Source of the DNA: Chromera velia
Lineage: Eukaryota > Sar > Chromeraceae
Assembly (NCBI GenBank): GCA_018398765.1
Contig: JAHBMJ010000579.1
Location: 1-44,823 of the forward strand
Length of the DNA stretch: 44,823 nt
Direction: 5' to 3'
Below the pieces are notes generated by a model. It did not search any database. It saw only the letters and a list, made by a program, of their open reading frames with translations, and was not told the DNA's origin. Below are positions 24,149-35,500 of this stretch, piece after piece. The number at the start of each line of letters is the position of its first letter. The stretch's first letter is position 1. The position numbers were made by a program, and so were the translations under genes.

Positions 24149-24449
24149 ACACACTTACGGGAGGGAGAGAGAAAGAGAGAGAGAGATGTACACACAAACA
24201 GACCTCCTTTTCCAGGATTTAGGGGTCCTTCTTCCCACATGTGTTGCCCATTATTTAACACAAGCTGTCCGAAACTTGAAAGCCTAGCTGCTTCAAAACT
24301 GAAAAGACATAAGTATGTAAGGTGAGAAATCAGAGACTGAAGAGGATGTGGATAAGCATTTTGCCCACACACACACAGACTTAGTGATGGCAAGAGCGCG
24401 ATAATACACACACACACACATACACACACACACACATACACACACACAT

Positions 24450-24484
<35 letters not shown>

Positions 24485-24844
24485 CGCACAAACAGACTGC
24501 TGTTTCCAGGATCTAGGGGTTCTTCCCTTTCCCACATATGTTGCCTATTTGGCTTTGTTGGTCCTCTGCCAGACTGAGTGAAAGAATAGTTCAGGTGGTG
24601 TTCAGAGAACTGTATGGCTTTCTGTGTGCTTCTGCATGCCCGAGATTGAAAATTAGAAGTCAAGGGAGCTTAAACAGAACTCAGTCTGCTGAAGGTTTAA
24701 ATGACCCATGCGTGCAAGCATGCATGACAACCATGCATATATTGACATAGGTATGTAAGATGAGAAATCAGAGACTGAAGAGGATGTGAAAAAGCATTTT
24801 ACCCCCCTTCACAGGCTTAGTGATGGCAAAAGCGCGGTCACACA

Positions 24845-24885
<41 letters not shown>

Positions 24886-24916
24886 ACGTACGCACACAGT
24901 GTCATATGGAGAGAGA

Positions 24917-24953
<37 letters not shown>

Positions 24954-25090
24954 TGCACGCACAAACATACCGCATTTTCGAGAATCTAGGGTTTTTCCCC
25001 TTTCCCATGAAGATTTGCGTGGTGTACTTGGTTGAGAAGTTTTGCTGCCCTAGCTTCTGTTGGAGAACTAGGTTGGAGAATCTGAAGAAC
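23632..25090. repeat. About 300-bp tandem repeats, four copies, each with an exon-like cassette
   Basis: The word gagaaatcagagactgaaga starts copies near 23718, 24028, 24322 and 24760, each followed by gaggatgtg, a CA microsatellite and a GA run. A leader of about 75 bp (23632-23705) is repeated at 24669-24750. Copies 1 and 2 are nearly identical over about 300 bp; 3 and 4 have diverged. On the minus strand, copies 1 and 2 each offer an acceptor (tcttttcag), an open segment of about 32 codons (FEAARLSSFGQLVLNNGQHM) and a GT. Copies 3 and 4 have similar acceptor and donor positions but different sequence. Coding status is unproven; they lie upstream of the minus-strand kinase-like exons. Confidence 0.65.
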
Positions 25091-26099
25091 AGGTAAGCGC
25101 CTTGATTTGCGAATGCTGGCGAAGGAAACATCCACACACACGGAAGGCAAATGTCGTCAATTACTACTAATAAGTGAATTCCCACAGAATCGGTGATCGA
25201 AATGACAAGAATTCACAAATACAAGTAGTAGATAAGTCAAAGAGTCCTTTGAGGCAAAAGAAAAGCAAATCTTCAGTAGAGTGGAACCCACCGAACATCT
25301 GTCCATCTCCCTTCATCCTTTCCACGACCGCCACTGTCAGAGACACAGAGGACGAGGGGGGAAACGAAAAAGTGAAAGTACAGACGAGGTTTTTCTTTGG
25401 CAAAAAAACATTTACTTTCACACTAAAAAACGAATCAGAGCTTTTAGTAAGGTCTGTATTCGTGTGCGCAGAAAGAGTAGGGACAAAAAAAGCCATCCAG
25501 ACGAACGTCAAAATACCAGCCTGTGGTAGTAGTGGCGATTGAGGCCTCGCGCGGTCTGTGTCTACAGACTGAGGCAGTCAGACCCAAAGAACTCCTTTCA
25601 TGGACTCACTCTCTCCCTCTCCCTCTCTCTCTCATACATACAGTCACGCATGCAGAGTCTCAGACAGAGGGAGAGAAGGGAGGGAGAAAGAGAGAGTCAC
25701 TTTCCATGGCCTGCTTGAAGAGGTGATTTCGCAAGACCCCGTGTGCTGGCAGGTCTGTTGATCCTTCCGTTTTCCCTTTCCAACGAGGGACATCACATCC
25801 TGCAAGGGCTCTGCACAAAGCAAATGGAAAAAGAACAATGTCTAATTGTCTCACGCGAAGACATGCAGTGAGAGTCGGCCAAATACTTCATTGATATCAA
25901 ATCAACAGGAACAACATAGACGGTCTTGAACTATACACATATAGCCGTCTCAGGAAATCAATGAGGATGGATTTGTATCAGATGACATGAAATCCAACAT
26001 TTATTGTCCCTTGCTCAAACAAAACAGCGAGGTCGTTCGATGGAGGCCATTCGATCAGACGAGCGACAATGTGGTGATTCGAACCGAGAGTTGAAGTCA
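25091..26099. other. No gene recognised
   Basis: Open frames of about 110-120 codons exist on both strands around 25170-25540, but neither shows a recognisable domain or clear splice boundaries. A short CT run (about 25612-25632) and a GA run (about 25665-25697) follow. Nothing else is supported. Confidence 0.4.
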
Positions 26100-26607
26100 T
26101 CAAGGAGCAATCAAGGTGTTTTTCGAACTGTGTACTGAGTCTTCAAATTGCGCCGGGAAAAACAATACAATTCCGCTGCCTTTCTCCTGCATGACAGCAA
26201 CTTCCCCATTGCGATCGTTGAAATCGCACTCAAATTCCCTCTTGCAGACCTTCAATTTGTGATTGAGTTTCACTTCTTGCCACGGGCTCTGACAAGTTCC
26301 TCCTGTCTCCCTCGAGAATTCGGTCGAGGCGAAGAAATCGCGACCGACGCAGAGAATAATGCGAAAAGCCCTTCTTTCTTCCGAACGCAAATCCTTTGTG
26401 ACAAATCTGGTGCAATGCCTCTTCTAGTGCCATCACTAACGCCCCACAGTCAGCTACAGTCAGCGAGCAGCGAGCTGGGATCCAAGAAACAAGAAGCTTG
26501 TCACCATCAGTGATAGCACAACCGCTATATAAGCGAGTTTCGCCTGCCAACCCAAAAATGGTAACTACAAATGCATGACTATGCAGATCACTGGCGGAAC
26601 TGATCAA
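26100..26607 (-). pseudogene. Unrecognised overlapping open frames, possibly one frameshifted gene
   Basis: Two minus-strand frames overlap between 26230 and 26390. The first (from 26607) contains GETRLYSGCAITDGDKLLVS and ADCGALVMALEEALHQICHK, faintly like the RNase H fold of retroelements. The second (to 26100) ends with EKGSGIVLFFPAQFEDSV. They could be parts of one decayed gene joined by a frameshift. No family assignment is made. Confidence 0.25.
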
Positions 26608-26883
26608 TACTGATCATCTTTGTAGCAACGATGGCATACATATTATATACAACACCTCCAGCATACGCACAAGCCTCCGCAATTCGAACGCACCAATTGT
26701 GAGAGACCATTCAATGGGAATTCAATTGGGCCTGACAACAATGATTTTCGGATGATTTTCGGCGTGGATGCTTCTGCAACACTTAATTGACGCATCTTGA
26801 CGCTGCTGCATGCAGCTGACGCATGCACGCGCGCATCCACGGAGACCGTGCATGCATGCTATGAAATATATCGCGGCCCGCGC

Positions 26884-26950
26884 CGCGGGTTAGCTCGCCA
26901 TAGCTCGCGGGTTAGCCCGCCATAGCTCGCGGGTTAGCTCGCCATAGCTC
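26884..26950. repeat. 22-bp GC-rich tandem repeat, three copies
   Basis: cgcgggttagctcgccatag-type units occur three times at a 22-bp period, flanked by cgcggcccgcgccgcgg and ccccgcgttgcgggggg, which are themselves palindromic. It could be a structured or CpG-rich regulatory block. Confidence 0.8.
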
Positions 26951-27580
26951 GCCCCCGCGTTGCGGGGGGCCAATGTCATGCAGAAGGAAACCGCACAAGT
27001 TCAATGCCCATGCACGTTTACTCTTCATCATTGCAGGCTGTTGAGACTTCTCCCATAGATCACTCCATTGGTGCATTGTGAGATCTTCTGTAATGTTCTG
27101 TAGCTCCATCTTTGAACTGGAAGCCTCCTGAAGTCGTCCTTGAGGTCGGTTGTCTCTAACTCCGTTCATCCTCCCGTCTCCTTTTCAGAGACTTTCGGTA
27201 TTCGTCTCGTTCCTTTTCGAACCCAGGCTCCTGCCTTCCCCACTCCTTTCATTGTCGGCTTCCCCCTACCTTCCCCATCAGAAAGCTTGGCCTTCCCCCA
27301 GGTCCCTCTCTGAACCCTCCCCTCCCTTCTTGATGTCCTGCTGACAAGAAAGATTTCATTCGGATGTAATATAGAAGCCTTAGCCACACCACTCGCCCAG
27401 GAAAGCCTGCATTCATTGATTGCCACATTCCATACCGAAGCCTCAGGTCGTTTCCCTGTTCATGCCCTATCTCCTCTCTGCGCTCTTTCAGACGACACGA
27501 CAGAGAGTGCAACCGTCTCGAGAGCTTCATCCATCTTCCTCTACCTGTGTGTGGTTTGTTCAATTGACTGCAGCAGCCAA
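26951..27580. other. Region upstream of the MYND gene
   Basis: No separate gene is supported. A possible 3' splice site (gactgcag at 27567-27574) lies just before the MYND start codon, so part of this stretch may be 5' untranslated exon and intron. Confidence 0.4.
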
Positions 27581-28717
27581 ATGAGCAAGACCAACTCAAC
27601 GACAACTTCTAAGCCCGGGCGCTCTGTGAGGTGGCCGGGCGGTAAGGCGCGTGTGGGGGAGGTGGTTTACTTCGGGGGGTCGATGAACTTCATTGCCTCC
27701 GCATCACTCCCCAGAAAGGAAGACAGGGCTGTGCCAACGCGGGACCTGAAGGGGTCCACCGGACCCCGGCAGAAGGCTACAAGTGCCGCCTTGCTGGCTG
27801 TCGTACGAGAGGGAACCTTCCCCTTCTCTACGCGTGTGGCGGCGCGTCTGAACGATGAGATCAATCGGGGCCTTCATGGCGACGACGGGACGTCCTTGTC
27901 GTTTCCGGAGCACGCCTTTTTGAGGTTGCACTACTTTGCAGTCTCCATTTTGAAAGCGGATGTTCTCCGTGTTTTGGTGGAGACGGTGAGAGAGGTGAAG
28001 ACCAAGAGTGTGTGGTTCCAGGAGGAAATCGACAGCGCCAGCGGTCTCAGGTTCAAACTTGAAATGAGCGTCTTCATGAGAGGATTGAACCAGCTGCCTG
28101 CCCTAGATCCGACTACTCGCATGGACGTGCTCGCGCTGCTGGAGTATCTTCTCCGCATCCCCCCCGGCTCCAATTGTCTGATCTTTTCAGAACCGGACAA
28201 CCAGGTGGTCCCTCTGCAGATGGAGGTGAAGGACCCCGAGGAAGTTGCGACGTCTGGAGACGAGGACAAACTGCTTAGGTCGGACTCCATGTTTGCCACG
28301 CTCGAGCGTTGCTTCTGGTGTGGACGCAGTGGAGCCAGGTGCAGTCTGCTGAAGTGTGGGAAGTGCCGTAAGCTGCCTTACTGCTCGGTGGAATGCCAAA
28401 AGATGGACTGGATGGGGTTCCATAAGGGGGAAGAGTGCGCGAGTCTGATGGCAAAGGACGCCACCCGGACCTCCATCGGACTGGAAGAGACCAGAGACCA
28501 GTTCCTTCACAGAGACGGGGCACAGAGGGCGTGCCTTCCGCTGCCTGTTGGCATGGAACGCGTGGCTGGTCCCGGAAAGGGGGGGGTGTTTGAGGGGGAC
28601 GCGATCTCAATTTATCTGTGCAGCAAGAGGGGGATGAATGGAATGACCCCCATGATCACCAAAGACAACTTCCTGCACCCACACGGTTTCAAGCTGCAAT
28701 TCCGAGAGTTCAAGTGA
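27581..28717 (+). CDS. MYND-type zinc finger protein
   Basis: An intact uninterrupted frame of 378 codons plus TGA from the ATG at 27581. The open frame extends 55 codons further upstream, but the upstream part is unlike the rest and a likely splice acceptor sits just before this ATG, so I prefer this start. A MYND finger occupies about residues 244-286: CFWCG, then LLKCGKCRKLPYCSVECQ and DWMGFHKGEEC, with all the expected Cys/His ligands. The 240 residues before it form a mostly helical, unrecognised region (RLHYFAVSILKADVLRVLVE). MYND fingers are protein-interaction modules. No SET or catalytic domain is visible, so a scaffold or adaptor role is likely but unproven. The gene is single-exon, unlike most neighbours. 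Confidence 0.85.
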   Translation: MSKTNSTTTSKPGRSVRWPGGKARVGEVVYFGGSMNFIASASLPRKEDRAVPTRDLKGSTGPRQKATSAALLAVVREGTFPFSTRVAARLNDEINRGLHGDDGTSLSFPEHAFLRLHYFAVSILKADVLRVLVETVREVKTKSVWFQEEIDSASGLRFKLEMSVFMRGLNQLPALDPTTRMDVLALLEYLLRIPPGSNCLIFSEPDNQVVPLQMEVKDPEEVATSGDEDKLLRSDSMFATLERCFWCGRSGARCSLLKCGKCRKLPYCSVECQKMDWMGFHKGEECASLMAKDATRTSIGLEETRDQFLHRDGAQRACLPLPVGMERVAGPGKGGVFEGDAISIYLCSKRGMNGMTPMITKDNFLHPHGFKLQFREFK

Positions 28718-29727
28718 AGAACATAATGATTGTGAAGCTTTGGTCGCTGAGAAATTCACTGAGAATCGCCTTTCAGCTCGCCGCCAGTGGCCCGCCATTG
28801 CGACGCCACCTTTGGCACTGCTGTTTGGCTGTGTGAGCTTGTGTCGCACCGCCACTGTGCGGCCGCGCCGCTTTGTTTAAATATTATGTTATCAATCAAT
28901 CAACAGTTTCTGTTAAAAATAGTCCCGGGAATTTGCCCTAGTCTTCTATATTACTTGAGTAGGTTTTGTTTGGTTTATTATCTTATCGAAGCTAGTAGTG
29001 TCGAAGACTTGTCCAGGTCTAGGCGACGCACAGTGGTAAAAAAAGAAAAAGAATAGGCGTTGACAGATTTTTTTTTTCTTTTTTTTTTTTTGCTCCTCCT
29101 TCAAGACCGTCCTAAAGCATAAAGCATAAGTAACTCATAAGTGTTTTGCTTTTTTGAGCTTTAATGATCATTATCAATAAAATAATAAAAAAATAAATAA
29201 TAAAGAAGAGACCTTTCTAGATTCTTTTTTTAATTTTTTTACCACTGTGCGTCGTCTAGGTCCGGGTATTGTTTAGGGATTATGTAAGTCTTGAAGCTAT
29301 AATAAGCTGCTATATAGTCTTGAAGTGTTATTTAATTGTTTCACTTTATCAAAAAAACTTAGAAAGACGCTGATAAACAGTCACAAACTTAATTTGATGT
29401 GAAGCTAGATATAAAATTTGTTTCCTAGTTTGATTCTACAGTAAAAGCCAAAACCTAGGGTATATAACCCAGGGTTTTGGCAAGCCTCAGATATACATAT
29501 TTGCAAAACACCTAGCGAAGGACTGGGGTACATTACCAAATTGTACTGGGGCAGGACTTGCGGGAGGCTAATCTTTTGGAGATAAATCGTAATCGTAAAA
29601 TTATACTACTATATAATAAAAAAAAATGCGGCAGGGGGGAGAGGGATGGGGGACATACACTTACCACTTAGCAATTAACGGAAACCGTTTGCTAAAAATT
29701 TTTATTATTTTTTAGTGAACGCCGGGC
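28718..29727. other. AT-rich intergenic with inverted repeat
   Basis: No gene is visible. It contains the inverted repeat 29018-29260 (listed separately), poly-T and AT-rich stretches, and a purine-rich patch near 29632-29655, then runs into the LTR element. Confidence 0.5.
29018..29260. mobile_element. MITE-like inverted-repeat element, 243 bp
   Basis: Arms 29018-29044 and 29234-29260 are inverted copies with two mismatches over 27 bp, containing cgacgcacagtggtaaaaaa. The core ends cagtgg...ccactg resemble hAT-type termini. The interior is AT-rich and non-coding. Confidence 0.55.
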
Positions 29728-30200
29728 TGTGGAGTCCTACCCTGTAGCGCCGCCCTTTGAGCCTTCATATGCGCCGTGACTGAGTGAGCCAACGTGCTAC
29801 GCCATATTCTGCCGCCGCGCTTTGCTTTGCACGTGTTGCGCGCGTCGATCAAAGTCGTTAAAATCGAGTCTGACCTTCGTATTCAAGCATGCAACATGTC
29901 ACTTGAGCAATGGATAACATCGTTTGAGTCTGATGTCTGTTTGGCATAGATCAGGAGTCTGAGAGTCTGAAACAGAGAGGAATGAGTAGAAACTGTACAA
30001 TGATAGAATGAACCCAGCTGATTGGAATCCCACTGGGAGATCGCGTTAGCGCTTAAACTAATATAGAGCCAAACTTCTTGTAAAGTGTTGCTTGAGTGAG
30101 TGTTGCTCACGTTCATTCTCTAGATCTTCCCTAAGGTTCTTATCCTCGCTTTACCTTCTGTCTGGACGCTATAAGGTGGCCAGACAGGAGGGACAAACCA
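29728..30200 (+). repeat. 5' LTR (473 bp)
   Basis: Aligned with the 3' LTR along its whole length, beginning TGTGGAGTCC and ending ACAAACCA. Confidence 0.85.
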
Positions 30201-31765
30201 TTGTGGTAAACGCTCAGCTCGATGAGTGTCGACTTTCGTATACCTTCTATCATGGAGATCAGATCTGTCTCTTTGCGCAACAGTTGAAATCCGATTGCAA
30301 CAATATGGGCACGGTCAGGCAAAGACCGTGAGTAGGGGAATTCAGCATCTCCTTGCGTCCCAAGCTGCCTGGAATCCTCTTTCGGAGATCTCTTTCGAGT
30401 CTGATCCTGGACTTTGCCTTTGTCCTTCGGTGAAGAGCCCGAAGATCATTGGAGGTCGCCAAAGCCGATGGTGGAGACGTTGCTTAGTGTTGCTTAGACT
30501 TTCGAGGAGCCTGATTTCATTGAGAATGCCGTCTACGAGTACATCGCAATTGAAACAGCCAGTAGATTGCTTTTTTTGCTTGCTCTTCTGCGAGTGTGTG
30601 ACTGGTTCTATGTCTGATCGAATGGGACTGGCTTGTGTCTGGCTGTGACTCTGCTGTTTGCTGCATCCGTGTCTGTACATGACTGACTGTCCGACTCTGG
30701 CAGCTGGTGTGTGCGCTTATTCACGGTGGTTGGCACCTTTGTGCGAAGATCCTTTTATGTTAAAACGATGCGAAAGGTATGGGCGCTTAGCAGGAGGCTG
30801 AGTGTGCCACAGCCTTATAACCACTCCATCCATTGTGTACACACACACATGAAGTCATCGGGACTTCCCTCCAAAAGAGCAGAGCCGAGAGAGTTTTTTC
30901 TGCTGCAAAATGACATGCTGTTGGAAGCTGAGAAGACTTATACTTTTGATCTTGATGTTGAGCCAGGAGGCATTGGATGTATTTGATGCCCCTGAGAGAA
31001 CGGCAGGCCTGAAGTACGAAAAGTCAAGTGTGTGACTGCTGCCGCGTGGCCGGGTTCCCCTGTGATAGGTTGGTAAATTAAAACCCCGGTTGCACCGTTC
31101 TTCTTGACTGATAGTAAGAAGGTGGAAGGATTTAGAGCTGGTGATGGCTGCTCATAAAGCAAACGATCGAACAATCAGAGCAATGCACCTCGAGGAGTGA
31201 AGTCATGACAGAGTGTTCTGAAGTCACTTGGTTTGGCATGGTAGCTTAGTGAGAACGAGGATGGCCGACACGCAAACAAGCTTTCAGGAAGCCATGAGTG
31301 GAGCAGTGTGTAGCTGCACCCTTTAATTTCTTTTCTCTTCATCCCTTTGTAGCTGCTAACAATTCGATGACGCCGAGTTGGACGTATGCGCACGGCCGCC
31401 GTGCTCCTGAACTAGCTGATGCTGGGAACCCATGACTCCAATCGAGTCTTTCGGTCAACGACATGATATACAGGCGCTGAACAGGTGCTTTTATTGGTGC
31501 CACCAGTATCTGCATCGTGTGCCTATCTCTGGGTGATCTTGGATTTGCGAGCACGCCTCACACATCGTGGCGCTTTGAGATTGTTCTGATATACGTGGCG
31601 CCTTGAATATTTTGATACGAATGCCATTGAGATGAAGTTCTTGAAGCTCTGACAACGTCTACGGCAACTTGGATGAGATCCACTTTGGGCATTGAAGCTC
31701 ATGCTCGGTCTCTTCATTTATTGATCGCGAGGACGCGATTTTCCTGTCCGTGGCCGGGGGGGATC

Positions 31766-32248
31766 TGTGGAGTCCTACCCTGTAACGCCGCCCTTTGAGC
31801 CTTCGTATGCGCCGTGACTGAGTGAGCCAACGTGCCGCGCCATATTCTACCGCCGCGCTTTGCTTTATATGTATCGCGCGCGTCGATCAAAGTCGTTGAA
31901 ACCGAGTCTGACCTTTGTATTCAAGCATACAACATGTTACTCGAGCAACGGATAGCATCGTTTGAGTCTGATGTCTGTTTGGCATAGATCGGGAGTCTGA
32001 GAGTCTAAAACAGAGAGGAATGAGTAGAAACTGTACAATGATAGAATGAACCCAGCTGATTGGAATCCTACTGGGAGTCAGTGGGAGATCGCGTTAGCGC
32101 TTAAACTAATATAGAGCCAAACCTCTTGTAAAGTGTTGCTTGAGTGAGTGTTGCTCACGTTCCTTCTCTAGATCTTCCCTAAGGTTCTTGTCCTTGCTTT
32201 ACCTTCTGTCTGGACGCCATAAGGTGGCCGGACAGGGGGGATAAAGCA
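31766..32248 (+). repeat. 3' LTR (483 bp)
   Basis: Differs from the 5' LTR by point changes and a 10-bp insertion that repeats cagtgggag-like sequence near 32078. Ends ATAAAGCA. Confidence 0.85.
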
Positions 32249-32544
32249 GGGCCCTTTTAATAATATTAGAAAGTAAAACTTCAAAAAAAAAAAAAGATTT
32301 GAAACATAATTTGAACTTACATTTTAAAGCTAGATTTAGAGTTTGATCGATGCTAGGTGTGATGCAATATGCATGCTGCATCATGCTGCTACATATGCTG
32401 TTTGCGAGGTTGTTTACATGCTAGCTAGCAGTACGCTAGGTTAACTTTTTATACTTATATAAAAGTTAATAATAAAACATACATTAATGTTGTTTAAACT
32501 TTGGGCAGGACGTCGGGGATGGAGGTATGCCCTCCCTTTGCCCT
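32249..32544. other. AT-rich spacer between the LTR element and the LRR gene
   Basis: Poly-A and short AT-rich runs; no gene visible. Confidence 0.5.
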
Positions 32545-35500
32545 TCAAAGTTCAATCTTAATAGTACCGGAAGAGCAAACGACTGCTCTTAGGGCCTCTT
32601 TCCCTTCTTTGTTGATGTTATTCTCTCTAAGTCTGATGGTTTTGAGGGATAGGGAGGTCTGTGCCTTCAAGGCTTCTGCAAGAGCCTTCGCTCCCTGGTC
32701 CCCGATTCGGTTATTTTCAAGGTCGAGGCACTCGAGGGAGCGGAGGCTCTCTGCCTGCAAGGCTGCTGCAAAGGCCTCAACACCGTCATCCCCGATTTAG
32801 TTTTCATAGAAATTGAGGCTCTGCAGGAAAGGCAGGGGCCTCATTTTCAGGGCCTCGGCAAGGGTCTTCACTCCCTCATCTCCGATTTGGTTATTTTCAA
32901 GATTGAGGCCGCTCTTCAGGGACGAGAGGGTTCCTGCCCTCACGGCCTCTGCAAGGGCGAACATTCCCTCATTCCCAATGTTCTTGAGAAAGAAGTTAAG
33001 AGACTTAACAAAGAACAACCAGAGAAAACTCCTCATCTCCTCGTACACACCTCCCTCTAAGTGCTTTTGATTAGATTTTCCCCTTGCATTCCCGCCCTCC
33101 CTCTGATTTTCTCCTTTCTCTTTCTCTTTGTTGGGATGAGCAAAATTCTCATTCTTCAGAATTAGGCCACTAATTTCATCCTAAAGAGGCCCACTGATTC
33201 GGTCATTCTCATCTATAACCAAACGTTGCAGCAAGGGGGGGGTCCCTGCATTCAGGAATTCGGCAAGGCCCTTCTCATCCCCGATTTCGTTGCATGTAAG
33301 GTCGAGGTTCTGGAGGGAGGGGAAGGTCTCTGTCTTCAGGGCGTCTACAACGATCTTCACTCCCTCATCTCCCATTTCATTGAAAGGGAGATCGAGGCTC
33401 TGTAGGGAGGTAAAAGTTCGTTCCTTCAGACGGACAAGGAAGGATGCAATGTTGTACACCTGCTCACAGGCTTGCAGGTTTAACTTCTCAAGGAAGGGTC
33501 TGCTCCTGCACAGGAGAGACTCTAGGAACTCATCCAGATAACATGTGCCCTCTGGAAGTTTCGGCACGATTTGGGAAGCATCGATTTCAATCCCTCAAAT
33601 ATGGGTTGACCCAGTGCCCTGCAGAGTGGCGGTCACACCCCCAATGTTCTCTTTTGTCACCTTCAACCACCCCCCCCCACCCGCCAAAGCCACAGCCTCG
33701 TCTGTCCTCACCCGACGCAGCCCCTCCGACTCCACCACCCGCACAGCCAGGCCGAACAGTGTTGCAACCACGTTGGCCCCCTGAATAGAGAGCATCGCGT
33801 TGCTCTCTCCGAATTCCACCAACAGATTGAAGATCACTGAGGGTACGTCTTCTAGGAGGAAAAAGCAAAATAAGACATTGCTCAAAAATGCTTCCCCCTC
33901 CATACCCCCACTAGAAGACCTTTTCTGCCTGTCCCACCAATCGTGATAGACCTTTTTATTCATAAGGTACGCTGTGAACACAACAGGGAGGAAAGCAAGG
34001 GCAACTAGACACTGCAGGTAAATCACAACCCTCACTCCCACCCATCCCCATCCCCACTGTTTGTATACCGAAGTGGACCACAGCATCCACCGAGTGTCTT
34101 TGATACACAGACTTGTGAAGAGAGAGCCGACGTAACAATAGAGAGAAATGCCCAGGACGAGCCAGGCGCAAGTGCCCGCAGTGACAGAGGACAAGTGATA
34201 TTTGGAGATGCCCGTCTGCGCTGCGAGTTAAATGAGGAAGGTGGGAAGTACTGGCTGTGCAGCGAGCGTGGCAGAGTTCAGAACAGACCCGACCGAGAGG
34301 GCGTCCTGCAATTAAGGGCAAAGGGAGACAGACGGGGTCACAGGAAGGTTGGAGGGTGGGATTGGACCCGATCTCTTCGTGTATATATGTTGATTGATCG
34401 GAAAAGCGAACGGAGATTACGATAGGGGATGCGTTTGCAAGTACAAAAACGGGATGTATCGCAGACAGAGAGGAAAGATCAAGCAGATAGCGAATTGGCC
34501 AGGCAGGCAGGCGGGCGGGCGGGCGGGCGGGCAGGCAGGCAGGAAAGACGACAAGTCAAAAGGCCGGCAAAAACACGATGGATTGAAGGAGGGAAGGAAG
34601 GAAGCGGGGGAGGCGAGGGGAAAAAGGAAAAATAAAGTCAAACGGCAGAGAGAGAGACACACACACAGAAAGAGAGACAGGGAGACAGAGAGAGAGAGAG
34701 CGAGAGAGACCCACTTGCAAAAAATCTATGGTCTCATTGATGCAATCATAGAGGCTGTAGGAGATAAAGAGGAGAACCTTGAAGAGTAAGCCTCCCTCCT
34801 TCTCCACACGGGCTTCCATTCGACTCTCCAACCCTTCCTCTCCTTCTCCATCTTCCCCTTCGCCCCCTTCATCACCTACTGCATCTGTCTCTGCGGCTGT
34901 CTGAGACCCTAACCCCCCTCGACCCCCCTCCAGATCCCCGCCCCCTTCTTCAGAGACTGCTCCTGCTACCCCGTGTGCCTGTTGGGCATTTCGGTTTGTG
35001 TGTGTGTGGAGGAGTCTCTCTGTCTCTCCCTCCGCGTCTGCCTGTGGAGTCACTCTCCCCCCCCCTGCCCCTCTCTGAAAGCAACAGTAAAGAGAGGAGT
35101 AAAAAGAGGGTTGCACATTCTCCCTTTTCTTCTCCAGTCTCTGCAGCACTCCCCTGCTCATGGCCACATCGGCAAGGTGTTTCAGCAACATGTAGATGAA
35201 CCCAAGGAGCATGAGGGCAAAGTTGAACCCGATCACACTGAACACCTCCTGCTTCTGGAGGTAGATCAGAGCCCCAAAAAAGGTGAGAGAGATACCATCT
35301 TCAATCGCAAGAAGACCGATTTGTCTGGAGGAGTAGAACAGCTTTACCTTTTTTATCCTTCTCAAGTGTTATTCAGATTTCCGGGGAAACTTTTCGTCAA
35401 TTCCCCTCTGCTCAGTATGCTCGTGAACATCTAGTTTGATCGACAGAAAAGAGCAGAGGATCATCACACACAGCAGAAATGCCCCCACCTGCTGCACTGT

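Larger units (their letters stand above)
29728..32248 (+). mobile_element. Short LTR retrotransposon, probably non-autonomous
   Basis: Two direct repeats, 29728-30200 and 31766-32248, begin TGTGGAGTCC and end in CA. They are flanked outside by the 4-bp duplication GGGC (29724-29727 and 32249-32252). A possible primer-binding site (tggtaaacgctc) begins a few bases after the 5' LTR. A G-rich polypurine-like tract (ggggggga) lies just before the 3' LTR, giving plus orientation. The internal part is only about 1.57 kb with no recognisable gag-pol frame, so it is a LARD/TRIM-like non-autonomous or internally deleted copy. The LTRs differ by scattered substitutions, mostly transitions, plus a 10-bp duplication in the 3' LTR. 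Confidence 0.85.

Noticed and set aside
25174-25542. Open frames on both strands of about 120 codons
   Set aside because: Neither strand shows motifs or convincing boundaries, so I could not choose a strand or claim a gene.
27166-28855. Minus-strand open frames opposite the MYND gene
   Set aside because: Shadows of a GC-rich coding exon; they have no recognisable domain, while the plus strand has a complete MYND finger.
30201-31765. Gag-pol coding within the LTR element
   Set aside because: Short frames only; a faint resemblance to a copia-type C-terminus near 30510-30600 was too weak to support.
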